Part shown: piece after piece, positions 50,169 through 58,523 of the stretch
How positions within the stretch are numbered: position 1 is the stretch's first letter
Layout: each line of letters starts with the position of its first letter
Assembly (NCBI RefSeq): GCF_900111775.1
Contig: NZ_FOJJ01000034.1
Coordinates: forward strand, 186,001 to 250,000
Direction of reading: 5' to 3'
Source of the DNA: Desulfuromonas acetexigens
Lineage (GTDB): Bacteria; Desulfobacterota; Desulfuromonadia; Desulfuromonadales; Trichloromonadaceae
DNA: 64,000 nucleotides
The notes under the pieces: model-generated
Seen by the model: only the letters and a program-made list of their open reading frames with translations
What the model was told of the DNA's origin: nothing
Databases searched by the model: none
Made by a program: the position numbers and the translations under genes

Positions 50169-50303
50169 CATATGCCCTTTGAATTCTTATCGATTCACTC
50201 TGCAATGTCAAGGGAGGGGTCGCAACAGGCAGGCGGGATTTGCCTCAGATGCCCCGGAGCAGACAAATTGATCTCCGTGCGGGCAGCCCGTTATCGGCGT
50301 TGG

Positions 50304-50333
50304 CAAAAAAAAGCGCCCGGAAAACCGGGCGCT
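50304..50333 (-). terminator. Intrinsic terminator of the PEP-CTERM gene
   Basis: On the minus strand AGCGCCCGG, TTTT loop, CCGGGCGCT and a run of T. Confidence 0.9.
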
Positions 50334-50369
50334 GTCAATAAGTTACTGATGTGTGTCTTTGCGCTGAGG

Positions 50370-51125
50370 TCAGCGCATGCGGCGGCGAACCGCTGCGAGG
50401 CCGATCAGCCCGCCGCCGAGAAGAATCCAGGTCGACGGTTCGGGTACGGCGGTAAAGGCATTGTTGCCCACGCCGGCGGCATAGATCTCGGCGGCATCCT
50501 GAAGGCTGTCGTCCCAGATCTGGATGGTATCGAGATAGCCCAAGAAGGAATTGTTGGTATTGCGGTTGATCCCGAGGCGGAGCATCTGCAAGCCACCGGG
50601 GTTGACACCGGCCGTGCCGATAAACTTGCCGTTAAAGTACAGCCGGGCGTCGTTGCCGTCAAATTTCTGAACGACGATGTTCTCCCAAAGATCAAGGGTT
50701 GGTGTTCCGATGATCTTGGCTGTCGGCAAATTAATCGAAACTAGTCGATACTGACCGTCGTAGCTGTCGATTTGGAAGGAGTAGTCCGCAGTCGAGCTGG
50801 TGTTGTTGCTGAATAATCCTTTAAACTGACCCTGGTCGGTTACCGAGGTATTCACCCACAGGGAAAGGGTCCAGTCGTCCATGCCGCCGGGGCCATTTAT
50901 CTGCTGCAGGTAGTTGGCGGCCAGTCCGTCGGAAAAGTAGGCTCCGCTGGATAGCTCCGGCGACGATCCGACGGCGTTCAGATTGAAGGTCTCGGCCGAT
51001 GCACTGCTGTCCGCCAGGGTCTGATCGTCAAAAGAGTAATGGGCAATGAGGGTGGCGTGTCCCGACGTGATAAAGCACGTCAGAAACAGGATCAGGCCCA
51101 ATGCTGCGGCAAATGAATTTTTCAT
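50370..51125 (-). CDS. Secreted LamG-like protein with PEP-CTERM sorting signal
   Basis: From ATG 51125 (GGAGGG upstream) the 251-aa precursor has a signal peptide (~1-25), a LamG/concanavalin-like beta sandwich (IAHYSFDDQTLADSSASAET, WTLSLWVNTS, ENIVVQKFDGNDARLYFNG) and a C-terminal VPEPSTWILLGGGLIGLAAV followed by RRRMR. That tail is the PEP-CTERM signal recognised by exosortase in EPS-producing Gram-negatives. The protein should be exported and processed at the cell surface. An exosortase gene is not in the window. The ORF runs further upstream through AT-rich DNA that does not look coding. Confidence 0.88.
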   Translation of the reverse strand: MKNSFAAALGLILFLTCFITSGHATLIAHYSFDDQTLADSSASAETFNLNAVGSSPELSSGAYFSDGLAANYLQQINGPGGMDDWTLSLWVNTSVTDQGQFKGLFSNNTSSTADYSFQIDSYDGQYRLVSINLPTAKIIGTPTLDLWENIVVQKFDGNDARLYFNGKFIGTAGVNPGGLQMLRLGINRNTNNSFLGYLDTIQIWDDSLQDAAEIYAAGVGNNAFTAVPEPSTWILLGGGLIGLAAVRRRMR

Positions 51126-51372
51126 GGTCCCTCCGGATAAAAAGACGCTGATGGTTTCGGCATACGAACGATTGAATTGGATATGCAAAAAATAAACCAT
51201 ATGTAAAATATTGAAATGATTGATGTTTTTTCTTGGCTCAACGGGGAATTGTAAAATAATCCGACGGTTGATTTGGATTTTTTTGTGGGATGTATCTATT
51301 CCGGAGAATTTTTTCCTGTTTTTTTGAAGGGTTGTCGACGATTTCAAGGGTTGGCGGGAGTGTCGACCGGCC

Positions 51373-51819
51373 TTACGGTTCTGTCGAAGTCTCTTTCACC
51401 CCGCGCCGCCGGCGGCGTTGGGGAAGGTCGATGAGGGGGCGAACGGTGGTGACCGCGAAGCGGACGGCGGCGCGGATGGCGCCGGCGGCTGTTTCGCCGG
51501 CCTGCTCTTTGACCCCGGCGCCAAGGGTTTCGAAGAGAGGGCCGGAATCGCTGATTTCCTCCAGGCGCAGATAAAGGCGCACGCCCCGCCAGAGCAGGGG
51601 ATTGTCTCCCGGCTCGAAGGCCAGGAAACAGGCGTGGGGATTGTCGCGCAAATAGTTCAGACTGCGATTTTCACTGAGACCGAGAACCAACGTTTGTTCA
51701 TCGGGCATGCGCGCCGAGGCGAAGAGGGCGGCGTTGCTTTCGCCGCCGGGGCCGACGGTGGCCAGGATTCCGTAAGACCCCGGCCGGTTGATAAATTCCA
51801 TCGCTTGTGCCGCGTTCAT
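51373..51819 (-). CDS. Pyridoxamine 5'-phosphate oxidase-like (split-barrel flavin) protein
   Basis: The 148-aa protein has the split-barrel pattern: YGILATVGPGGESNAALFAS, LVLGLSENRSLNYLRDNPHA, then CFLAFEPGD. Family members bind FMN or F420 and are often of unknown substrate. The C-terminus is Arg-rich (PQRRRRRG). The 247-bp gap 51126-51372 between this stop and the PEP-CTERM start is AT-rich and holds that gene's presumed promoter; I see no other gene in it. Confidence 0.75.
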   Translation of the reverse strand: MNAAQAMEFINRPGSYGILATVGPGGESNAALFASARMPDEQTLVLGLSENRSLNYLRDNPHACFLAFEPGDNPLLWRGVRLYLRLEEISDSGPLFETLGAGVKEQAGETAAGAIRAAVRFAVTTVRPLIDLPQRRRRRGVKETSTEP

Positions 51820-51953
51820 GGCGCCTCCTTGGGTGATTTGAGCTGGTTTTATAGCAGGATTTCCCGCTTCGCATAAAGCCTCATCCGCATGAAGGTTGCC
51901 TTTTCTCCGGGTTTATGGCTATTTGAACCCTAAAATTCCCAGGATGAAAAGGC

Positions 51954-53144
51954 ATGCAAGCTCCCCTTTCCAAATCTCGCAAATATCGTTTCCCCCTGCG
52001 CTCGGGGAATCGCTGTGCGATGCTGGTCGACGGTCAGGCCTTCTTCGGCGCCATGCTGGAGAGTATCGATACCGCCCGCCGCTACATTTTTTTGGAGATG
52101 TACCTGGTCGAATCAGGGCAGGTCGCCGACCGTTTCATCACAGCCCTGATCATGGCTCGCGGGCGCGGGGTGGAGGTCTATCTGCTGCTCGATGCCTTCG
52201 GCTCGTACTATCTCCATCGCCGGGACCGCGCAAGGCTTACGGCGGCGGGGGTGCATCTGGCTCTTTATAACGCCCTGCGCCTGACCGGAGGGCGGCGCAA
52301 CCTTTTTCGTAACCATCGCAAGCTGCTGCTGGTTGACGGCGAGATTGCCTACACCGGCGGCACCGGCATCACCGATGCCTTCGACTCGGAACTCGACCCG
52401 GACCGCTACTGGCACGAAGGGATGCTCGCCATCCACGGCCCCTGCGTCGCCGACTGGCATGCCCTGTTCGTCGAAACCTGGCGGCGCTGGGCGAAAATCC
52501 CCATGGCGGAAATCTCCCCCCCGGCGACGGTTCCCCTTGCCGAAGGGTTCCCGGGGCGGGTGGCGGTGCACGGCCACAATCTCGCCTCGTCGGAGATCAT
52601 GCGCTCCTATCTGCGCCACATCGCCAAGTCCCGGCGCCGGGTGTGGCTGGCCACCGCCTATTTCATCCCCCCCTGGAAGCTGCGCCGCGCCCTGCGTCGC
52701 GCCGCCTTGCGCGGCATCGACGTGCGCCTGCTTTTGCCCGGGCCCCATTCGGACCACCCCGAGGTTCGGCATATCGGAAGCCGCTACTATGAGCGCCTGT
52801 TGCGGGACGGGGTGCGCATCTTCGAATACCAGCCCCGTTTCATCCATGCCAAGGCGATGCTCTGCGACAACTGGCTGAGCATCGGTTCGAGCAACGCCGA
52901 TCGCTGGAATTACCGCTGGAACCTGGAAGCCAACCAGGAAATTCGTTCCCCGGCCTTGGGCGAAACCGTCGCGGCCCTCTTTCAGGAGAATTTCAGCGAG
53001 AGTGTCGAGATTCGTGCCGCCGATTGGCGCCGCCGTTCCTGGGGGCGGCGGCTTCGGGAATGGTTCTGGGGGGAGTTGGCCCGTTTCTTCCTTTGGCTCG
53101 GCGACCGATCCCGGGGACGGCGCGGACCTCGGGACCGCCCCTGA
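51954..53144 (+). CDS. Phospholipase D-like cardiolipin synthase
   Basis: The 396-aa protein has two HKD motifs, NHRKLLLVDGEIAYTGG around residue 123 and FIHAKAMLCDNWLSIGSSN around residue 302, the hallmark of the PLD superfamily. There is no N-terminal membrane pair, so it resembles ClsB/ClsC-type cardiolipin synthases. It would join phospholipid headgroups at the membrane. A strongly basic C-terminus follows the second motif. Its stop codon lies within a terminator hairpin. Confidence 0.88.
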   Translation: MQAPLSKSRKYRFPLRSGNRCAMLVDGQAFFGAMLESIDTARRYIFLEMYLVESGQVADRFITALIMARGRGVEVYLLLDAFGSYYLHRRDRARLTAAGVHLALYNALRLTGGRRNLFRNHRKLLLVDGEIAYTGGTGITDAFDSELDPDRYWHEGMLAIHGPCVADWHALFVETWRRWAKIPMAEISPPATVPLAEGFPGRVAVHGHNLASSEIMRSYLRHIAKSRRRVWLATAYFIPPWKLRRALRRAALRGIDVRLLLPGPHSDHPEVRHIGSRYYERLLRDGVRIFEYQPRFIHAKAMLCDNWLSIGSSNADRWNYRWNLEANQEIRSPALGETVAALFQENFSESVEIRAADWRRRSWGRRLREWFWGELARFFLWLGDRSRGRRGPRDRP

Positions 53145-53170
53145 TGCTTTTTGCGCAAGCATCATTTTTT
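53142..53170 (+). terminator. Intrinsic terminator overlapping the stop codon of the PLD gene
   Basis: TGATGCTT and AAGCATCA pair around a 7-nt loop, followed by TTTTTT. The stop codon is the first base triplet of the stem. Confidence 0.85.
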
Positions 53171-53250
53171 CGCGACTTCTGCTATGGTGAAAGAAAAGGC
53201 GGCGGAGGGGGAACTTTCCCGTTGCCGGAACGCAAGAAAGGAGGCGGAAC

Positions 53251-53820
53251 ATGCTTAAGAGTGTCGGCAGCGGAGCCCTGGAGCGTTTCCAGGCTGAAGC
53301 GCAAAAGTTGCTGGAAGAATCCCGCAGGGAAAAAGCGGCGCCCGAAAGCGGCGAGGCGAAACCTGCGCGGGGTGGGGATCGGGTTTCCCTGGGGAACAAA
53401 GCGGCTGAAGGGGTCGGTTATGAACCCGCCGTGAAGGAGGCGGACATCGGCGCGGCCTTCCGGTTGCTGCGCGATCTCGTTGCCCGCAATCTTCAAGAAC
53501 AGGGGGTGGCAACCCGGGTGGCGACGGGGGAGGGGGACCTCGATCTGGAAAGCCTCAGCCCGGAAGAGGCCCAGTCGCTCATCGGCGAGGACGGCTATTT
53601 CGGCGTCGAGCAGACCTCGGAGCGGATCTTCCAGTTCGCCATCGGCATCGCCGGCAACGACCCGAACCGCATCGACGCCATCCGTAAAGGGATCGAGGAT
53701 GGCTATCGCCAGGCCGAGGAGGCTTGGGGCGGGGAGCTGCCGGAGATCTCTTATAAGACCAAGGATGCCTTGACGGAAAAGCTCGACAACTGGCTGGCGA
53801 GTTTTTCCGAAGCGGGCTAA
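53251..53820 (+). CDS. DUF5610-like protein (often labelled hydrogenase-4 component G)
   Basis: The 189-aa protein has a charged, disordered first ~60 residues and a helical C-terminal domain containing GYFGVEQTSERIFQFAIG, DPNRIDAIRKGIEDGYRQAE and SYKTKDALTEKLDNWL. This pattern is found in DUF5610 proteins, many of which carry the unproven label hydrogenase-4 component G. Function is unknown. AAAGGAGG precedes the ATG, and TGCTATGGT upstream is a possible extended -10. A hairpin (CGGGCCGGAA/TTCCGGCCCG, 53840-53863) follows. Confidence 0.75.
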   Translation: MLKSVGSGALERFQAEAQKLLEESRREKAAPESGEAKPARGGDRVSLGNKAAEGVGYEPAVKEADIGAAFRLLRDLVARNLQEQGVATRVATGEGDLDLESLSPEEAQSLIGEDGYFGVEQTSERIFQFAIGIAGNDPNRIDAIRKGIEDGYRQAEEAWGGELPEISYKTKDALTEKLDNWLASFSEAG

Positions 53821-53839
53821 AGAACGGTTATGAAGCGCC

Positions 53840-53863
53840 CGGGCCGGAAGCCATTCCGGCCCG
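53840..53863 (+). terminator. Hairpin after the DUF5610-like gene, possible terminator
   Basis: A perfect 10-bp stem with a 4-nt loop, but only a weak T tract (GTTT) nearby. Confidence 0.5.
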
Positions 53864-53980
53864 TGACGTTTACGCCCTGAATTTCCCCCCTGACAACTCC
53901 CGCCACAAAAATCTTTCGTCTTAATCCCCTCTCATGCTATGGTGCGCCTCCATTCTCGACCAGCCCAGGGAGGCCCAGCG

Positions 53981-54640
53981 ATGACCAACCAGCTCAACCA
54001 AGACGAAGTGCGGGTACTCGGCTGTTTCATCGAAAAAGAGATGACCACCCCCGAGTATTATCCCCTGACCCTCAATGCCCTGACCACCGCCTGCAACCAG
54101 AAGTCGAACCGCGATCCGGTGGTCGCTTTCGACGAAACGACCGTGGTCCGCGCCCTCGACCGGCTGCGTCACCTGGGGCTGGCGATGCAAGCCGGCGATG
54201 GCGGCCGGGTGCCCCGCTACAAGCACGCCCTCAGCGTCAAGCTCTATCTCGAACCGGAAGAACTGGCGGTGCTCGCCGAGCTGATGCTGCGCGGTCCCCA
54301 GACCCTCGGCGAACTGCGTGCTCGCGCCGACCGCATGCATTCGCTCAAGAGCCTGGAAGAGGTGGAGATCATCCTCAAGCACCTCGCCGAACGCAAGGAG
54401 CCGCTGGTCATGCAGATGCCCCGCCAGCCGGGGCGCAAGGAGTGCCGTTATGCCCAGCTGTTTTCCGGGGTGCCGGAGATCAGCGACGAGCCGGCGGCGC
54501 CCGCGCCGGAAACGGCGACTTTGCGGGTGCGGGCGGAAAACGAGCGGCTGGCTGCGCTGGAAGCGGAAGTCGCGGCGTTGCGGGCCGAACTGGAAAGCAT
54601 CAAGGGGCAAATCGAGGAATTCAGGGCTCAGTTCGAGTGA
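53981..54640 (+). CDS. YceH (DUF480) family protein
   Basis: From ATG 53981 (GGGAGG upstream) the 219-aa protein matches YceH: EVRVLGCFIEKEMTTPEYYP, LNALTTACNQKSNRDP, then two winged-helix domains and LAELMLRGPQTLGELRARAD, LFSGVP. The C-terminal ~45 residues form a coiled coil. The family is conserved but of poorly defined function; a nucleic-acid-binding role is possible from the fold. Confidence 0.88.
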   Translation: MTNQLNQDEVRVLGCFIEKEMTTPEYYPLTLNALTTACNQKSNRDPVVAFDETTVVRALDRLRHLGLAMQAGDGGRVPRYKHALSVKLYLEPEELAVLAELMLRGPQTLGELRARADRMHSLKSLEEVEIILKHLAERKEPLVMQMPRQPGRKECRYAQLFSGVPEISDEPAAPAPETATLRVRAENERLAALEAEVAALRAELESIKGQIEEFRAQFE

Positions 54641-54695
54641 CCCGAAAGACGAAGTTAAACAGGGGTGAGGGCGAAGGACGACGGGACGAATTTCC

Positions 54696-54750
54696 TTGAC
54701 CCGAAGTTGGGTTGTCATATATATAGATATTTAAATATATGACAACCCAA
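54696..54750 (+). promoter_or_regulatory. Promoter overlapped by a 16-bp perfect inverted repeat
   Basis: TTGACC (54696-54701) and TATATA (54720-54725), 18 bp apart, form a sigma-70-like promoter. TTGGGTTGTCATATAT (54707-54722) and its exact complement (54735-54750) flank a 12-bp AT-rich spacer and cover the -10 region and transcription start. The size and position fit a repressor operator of the ArsR or similar winged-helix type. No regulator gene is adjacent. Confidence 0.75.
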
Positions 54751-54769
54751 TGACAAAGAGAGGATTTTC

Positions 54770-55444
54770 ATGGAAGACGCGATCCGTCACGCCCTCCCCG
54801 ACATCAACAGCCGCCGGCGCCTGCAATGGCTGCTGGCCCCGGTCATGATCCTGACCGTCGCCCTCGGCTGGAAATATCCCCTGCTCGGCTTTATCGTTCC
54901 GGTGGCCATGGCCGTGGGGATGATCGGCGGCTTTTTTCGCGGGCGCTATGTCTGCGGCAATCTCTGCCCGCGCGGCAGCTTCATCGACCGTATTCTCGCC
55001 CGCGTCGGCGGCGAGCGGCCGATTCCCGCGCTCTTTCGCAACCTGCGTTTCCGCTGGGGGGTCTTCGCCCTGCTGATGGGCTTCATGGCCTGGCGCCTCA
55101 GCCTCGACCCGACCTCCTGGCAGCACTGGGGGACAGTCTTCTGGTCCATGTGCGCCCTGACCACCGGCATCGCCGTGATCCTCGGCCTTCTCTACCATCC
55201 CCGCAGCTGGTGCGCCTTCTGCCCGGTGGGAACTTCGGCCAACGCCCTGGGCGGACACAAGCAGCCCCTGGAGATTGCCTCGAGCTGCCGTGAGTGCGGC
55301 AAGTGCGAGAAGGTCTGCGCCATGAACCTGGAAATCGTGCGGCACAAGCCGACCGGCGTGGTCGCCGAGCGCGACTGTCTGCGCTGCTCCGAATGCGTCG
55401 CCGCCTGCCCCGCCGCCGCCCTCAAATGGCCCGAGGCGGCTTGA
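54770..55444 (+). CDS. NapH/CcoG-like membrane protein with 4Fe-4S clusters
   Basis: The 224-aa protein has about four membrane helices, two conserved cysteine motifs at membrane edges (YVCGNLCPRGSFID, CAFCPVGTSANAL) and a C-terminal two-cluster ferredoxin domain (CRECGKCEKVC, CLRCSECVAACPAAALKWP). This is the layout of NapH/NosR-type electron-transfer proteins. It probably moves electrons across the membrane to an unknown partner. It stands alone between its operator-controlled promoter and a strong terminator, which suggests inducible expression. Confidence 0.85.
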   Translation: MEDAIRHALPDINSRRRLQWLLAPVMILTVALGWKYPLLGFIVPVAMAVGMIGGFFRGRYVCGNLCPRGSFIDRILARVGGERPIPALFRNLRFRWGVFALLMGFMAWRLSLDPTSWQHWGTVFWSMCALTTGIAVILGLLYHPRSWCAFCPVGTSANALGGHKQPLEIASSCRECGKCEKVCAMNLEIVRHKPTGVVAERDCLRCSECVAACPAAALKWPEAA

Positions 55445-55464
55445 AATAGAAAGAACCACCCGCA

Positions 55465-55513
55465 AAAAAGCGAACGCCCCGCCCGGAATCTCCCGGCGGG
55501 GCGTTCGTTTTTC
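55465..55513 (+). terminator. Intrinsic terminator after the NapH-like gene
   Basis: CGAACGCCCCGCC pairs perfectly with GGCGGGGCGTTCG, followed by TTTTTC. Confidence 0.92.
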
Positions 55514-55563
55514 ATTCCCTTTTCTTTGGGGAGAGGGTGCCCGCAGGGCGGGTGAGGGCGGAT

Positions 55564-56265
55564 TTACTGGTAATGGATCTTCTTTACCCCGTCGATTTCA
55601 GCGATGATCTGGCTCAGTTCGCGGCCGATGCGTTCCTTGTGCTGGGTGATGATGAAGCGGTAGCGGATGCACTGCGTAGTGAGATCAAGATCCGCTTCGA
55701 TGTCGGAAATGCGCAGCTTGCGCTCGGCGAAGAGCCTTTCCAGGGTCGGGTAGATATCCGGCTCGGAATTTGCGGTGATGCTCAGGTGCAGATAGCGGTC
55801 CTTCTGGATGAGGGGTTCGAGCTGTTTCAGAAAGATCAGGGCCAAGAGCGAAAGAATGGTGGCGATGGTGCCGGCGATGAAGAGCCCCATGCCGAAAGCC
55901 ATGCCGACACCGGCTGCCACCCACAGGCAGGCGGCGGTGGTCAGGCCGCGCACCGTGAAGCCTTCCTTGATAATGACCCCGGCGCCGAGAAAGCCGATGC
56001 CGGTGATGATCTGCGCCGCCGCCCGCCCCGGGTCGAGGCGCACTACGCCGGTGCCGGGGAGGTCGCCGTACTTGAGAAAAAAGGCTTCGGAGACGACCAT
56101 CATCAGGCAGGAACCGAGGGCCACCAGCAGATGGGTACGCAGACCGGCGGGGCGTCCGTGCTTTTCCCGCTCGATGCCGAGAATGGCCCCGGCCAGGGCG
56201 GCGAGAAGCAGTTTGACCAGGATCGCCAGCTCGGTGCTGCCGGCGAGGGTGGTGGCAAAAAACAT
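55564..56265 (-). CDS. MgtC/SapB family membrane protein
   Basis: From ATG 56265 (AAAGGAG upstream) the 233-aa protein has the MgtC core: LGIEREKHGRPAGLRTHLLV, GRAAAQIITGIGFLGAGVII and four to five helices, followed by an ACT-like C-terminal domain (~150-233). Such proteins are linked to Mg2+ limitation or acid stress and can influence the F-ATPase. The long upstream extension of the ORF lies in the nrdD regulatory region and is unlikely to be translated. Confidence 0.87.
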   Translation of the reverse strand: MFFATTLAGSTELAILVKLLLAALAGAILGIEREKHGRPAGLRTHLLVALGSCLMMVVSEAFFLKYGDLPGTGVVRLDPGRAAAQIITGIGFLGAGVIIKEGFTVRGLTTAACLWVAAGVGMAFGMGLFIAGTIATILSLLALIFLKQLEPLIQKDRYLHLSITANSEPDIYPTLERLFAERKLRISDIEADLDLTTQCIRYRFIITQHKERIGRELSQIIAEIDGVKKIHYQ

Positions 56266-56393
56266 GAAATCTCCTTTAAGAGGATGAAAATTTCTTTCAT
56301 TATGGCTGATTCGCCGGAAAAAGAGAAGCCCGGTCCGACGCCGGGCGGCGCTCGCCGTCGGCATTTTCATCCACAGCTTTGTCCACGGGATAT

Positions 56394-56441
56394 TCACAAG
56401 ATGTTGTGGCTGGAAAGAAAAATTTTGCCAATATATGGGGT
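56394..56441 (+). promoter_or_regulatory. Tandem NrdR-box-like operators upstream of nrdD
   Basis: TCACAAGATGTTGTGG (56394-56409) and TGCCAATATATGGGGT (56426-56441) match the NrdR consensus acaCwAtATaTwGtgt at 12 and about 11 of 16 positions. The first keeps every strongly conserved base. They are 16 bp apart (32 bp start to start), the usual three-turn spacing for NrdR. They sit just before the nrdD promoter. Confidence 0.65.
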
Positions 56442-56448
56442 TTTGTCC

Positions 56449-56476
56449 TTGACTGGATCACGGCCTGTGCTAAGGT
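56449..56476 (+). promoter_or_regulatory. Sigma-70-like promoter of nrdD
   Basis: TTGACT and TAAGGT, 16 bp apart, 38 bp before the start codon and directly downstream of the NrdR-like boxes. Confidence 0.55.
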
Positions 56477-56513
56477 TCTCCCGTTGTTTGAATACTGTCG
56501 GGAGGGTGGAAAA

Positions 56514-58493
56514 ATGCTGGAATTCATTCGCAAGCGGGACGGTCGCCTCGTTCCTTTCGAGGAAGAGAAGATCGCCGGCGCGATTCAGAAAGCGGTACGC
56601 GCTGTCGGCGGTAGCGACATGGACAAGGCCGGGCGTATCGCCCGTCAGGTCGTCGGCATTCTCGAGGTGCTCTACAAGGACGCCCAGGTGCCGACGGTGG
56701 AGAATGTTCAGGATCTGGTAGAAAAGATCCTCATCGAAAACGGTCACGCCAAGGTGGCCAAGAACTACATTCTTTACCGCAAGCAGCGCGAGGCCCTGCG
56801 CAAAACCAGGGAGTTCATGCGCGAGTCGATCGCCTCGATCGATTCCTACCTCACCCAGGAAGACTGGCGGGTCAACGAAAACGCCAATATGGGTTATTCG
56901 CTGCAAGGGCTCAACAACCACATCGCCGCCAACATCACCAGCAACTACTGGCTCAATAAAATCTATCCCGCGCCCATCGCCGACGCCCATCGCCAGGGGG
57001 ATTTCCATCTGCACGATCTGGGGATGCTCTCGGTCTACTGCTGCGGCTGGGATCTCAAGGATCTGCTGCTGAAGGGCTTTACCGGTGCCTACGGCAAGGT
57101 GCAGAGCGCCCCGGCCGCCCACTTCCGCACCGCTCTCGGCCAGGCCGTGAACTTCTTCTACACCCTGCAAGGGGAGGCTGCCGGCGCCCAGGCCTTCGCC
57201 AGCTTCGATACCCTGCTCGCCCCCTTTATCCGCTACGACAAGCTCGGCTACGCCGAAGTCAAACAGGCGATGCAGGAGTTCATCTTCAACATGAACGTGC
57301 CGACCCGAGTCGGCTTCCAGACCCCCTTCACCAACATCACGTTGGACATGACCCCGCCGAAGAATATGGCCAGAGAAGCGGTGATCATCGGCGGCAAGCT
57401 GATGGATGCCACCTACGGTGAGTTCCAGGAGGAGATGGATCTTTTCAACCGCGCCTTCTGCGAAGTGATGATGGCCGGGGACAGCTCGGGGCGGATCTTC
57501 TCCTTTCCCATCCCCACCTACAACATCACCGCTGGTTTCGACTGGGAGAGCCCCCGTTTCCGGCCGATCTGGGAGATGACCGCCAAATACGGCATCCCCT
57601 ACTTCAGCAACTTCATCAATTCGGATATGGACCCGGAAGACGCCCGTTCCATGTGCTGCCGCCTGCGCCTCGACAACCGCGAGCTGCGTCGACGTGGGGG
57701 CGGGCTCTTCGGCTCGAACCCGCTGACCGGCTCCATCGGCGTCGTCACCCTCAATTTGCCCCGCGCCGCCTACCTGGCTGAGAGCGAGCAGGCCTTTTTC
57801 GACCGCATCGCCGAGTTTATGCGTCTGGCCCAGGAGTCCCTGGAGATCAAGCGCAAGCAGCTGGAGCGCTTCACCGCGGACGGGCTCTATCCCTACAGCC
57901 GTTTTTATCTCGAGGGGATCCGCGAGCGCAGCGGCAACTTCTGGGACAACCACTTCTCCACCATCGGCCTGATCGGCATGAACGAGGCTTGTCTCAATCT
58001 CGTCGGCAGCGGCATCGATACCGCCGAAGGGAAGCATCTGGCGATTCGCACCCTACGCTTCATGCGCAGCCAGCTGGAAATCTACCAGGAAGAGACCGGG
58101 CATCTCTACAACCTGGAGGCGACTCCCGCCGAGGGGACGAGTTTCCGTCTCGCCCAGCGGGATCGGGCCATGTATCCGGAGATCATCACCGCCGGTGAGG
58201 ACGAGCCCTACTACACCAACTCGACCCAGCTGCCGGTCGGCTGTACCGACGACATCTTTCAGGCTCTCTCCCATCAGGATGGCCTGCAGACCCTCTATAC
58301 GGGCGGCACGGTCTTTCACGGCTTCCTCGGCGAGCGCATCGACGACTGGCGCAGCGCGCGATTGCTGGTGAAACGCATCGCCGAAAACTTCCATTTGCCC
58401 TATTTCACCGTCAGCCCAACCTTCACCATCTGTCCGGTGCATGGCTACATCGCCGGCGAACATTTCGAATGTCCGCATCATCAGGCGGCCTGA
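56514..58493 (+). CDS. nrdD: Anaerobic ribonucleoside-triphosphate reductase catalytic chain, lacking the glycyl-radical tail
   Basis: The 659-aa protein from ATG 56514 (GGGAGGG upstream) has an N-terminal ATP-cone (FIRKRDGRLVPFEEEKIAGA, ~1-95), then the class III catalytic barrel with RLDNRE, GSIGVVTLNLPRAAY, SPTFTICPVHGYIAGEHFEC. It ends in CPHHQAA at a TGA. Normal NrdD continues with the second Cys of a CxxC zinc knuckle and the RVxGY/F glycyl-radical loop. Here those residues are encoded by the next ORF, in the same frame, 30 bp later. Both parts are needed for reduction of NTPs to dNTPs under anaerobiosis. Confidence 0.93.
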   Translation: MLEFIRKRDGRLVPFEEEKIAGAIQKAVRAVGGSDMDKAGRIARQVVGILEVLYKDAQVPTVENVQDLVEKILIENGHAKVAKNYILYRKQREALRKTREFMRESIASIDSYLTQEDWRVNENANMGYSLQGLNNHIAANITSNYWLNKIYPAPIADAHRQGDFHLHDLGMLSVYCCGWDLKDLLLKGFTGAYGKVQSAPAAHFRTALGQAVNFFYTLQGEAAGAQAFASFDTLLAPFIRYDKLGYAEVKQAMQEFIFNMNVPTRVGFQTPFTNITLDMTPPKNMAREAVIIGGKLMDATYGEFQEEMDLFNRAFCEVMMAGDSSGRIFSFPIPTYNITAGFDWESPRFRPIWEMTAKYGIPYFSNFINSDMDPEDARSMCCRLRLDNRELRRRGGGLFGSNPLTGSIGVVTLNLPRAAYLAESEQAFFDRIAEFMRLAQESLEIKRKQLERFTADGLYPYSRFYLEGIRERSGNFWDNHFSTIGLIGMNEACLNLVGSGIDTAEGKHLAIRTLRFMRSQLEIYQEETGHLYNLEATPAEGTSFRLAQRDRAMYPEIITAGEDEPYYTNSTQLPVGCTDDIFQALSHQDGLQTLYTGGTVFHGFLGERIDDWRSARLLVKRIAENFHLPYFTVSPTFTICPVHGYIAGEHFECPHHQAA

Positions 58494-58523
58494 CCGTCCG
58501 CCCTATCATCCAGGAGGCAGCGA

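Noticed and set aside
50180-50215. ATCGATAA on the minus strand as a fifth FliA promoter
   Set aside because: No TAAA-type -35 at the required distance; a sigma-70-like reading with TTGACA is better.
53251-53820. Calling this gene a hydrogenase-4 subunit
   Set aside because: The label is carried by databases for this family, but the protein has no membrane helices or cofactor motifs and is not near hydrogenase-4 genes.
56366-56395. DnaA-box-like TCATCCACA and TTGTCCAC near nrdD as a replication origin
   Set aside because: Only two imperfect boxes, no AT-rich unwinding region, no dnaA or dnaN nearby.
58491-58523. TGA at the end of nrdD as a selenocysteine codon joining both parts
   Set aside because: The ten codons after TGA (including AGGAGG) do not resemble NrdD, no Sec is known at that place, and the next ATG has a strong ribosome-binding site. 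I saw no convincing SECIS hairpin by eye. Separate translation is simpler.
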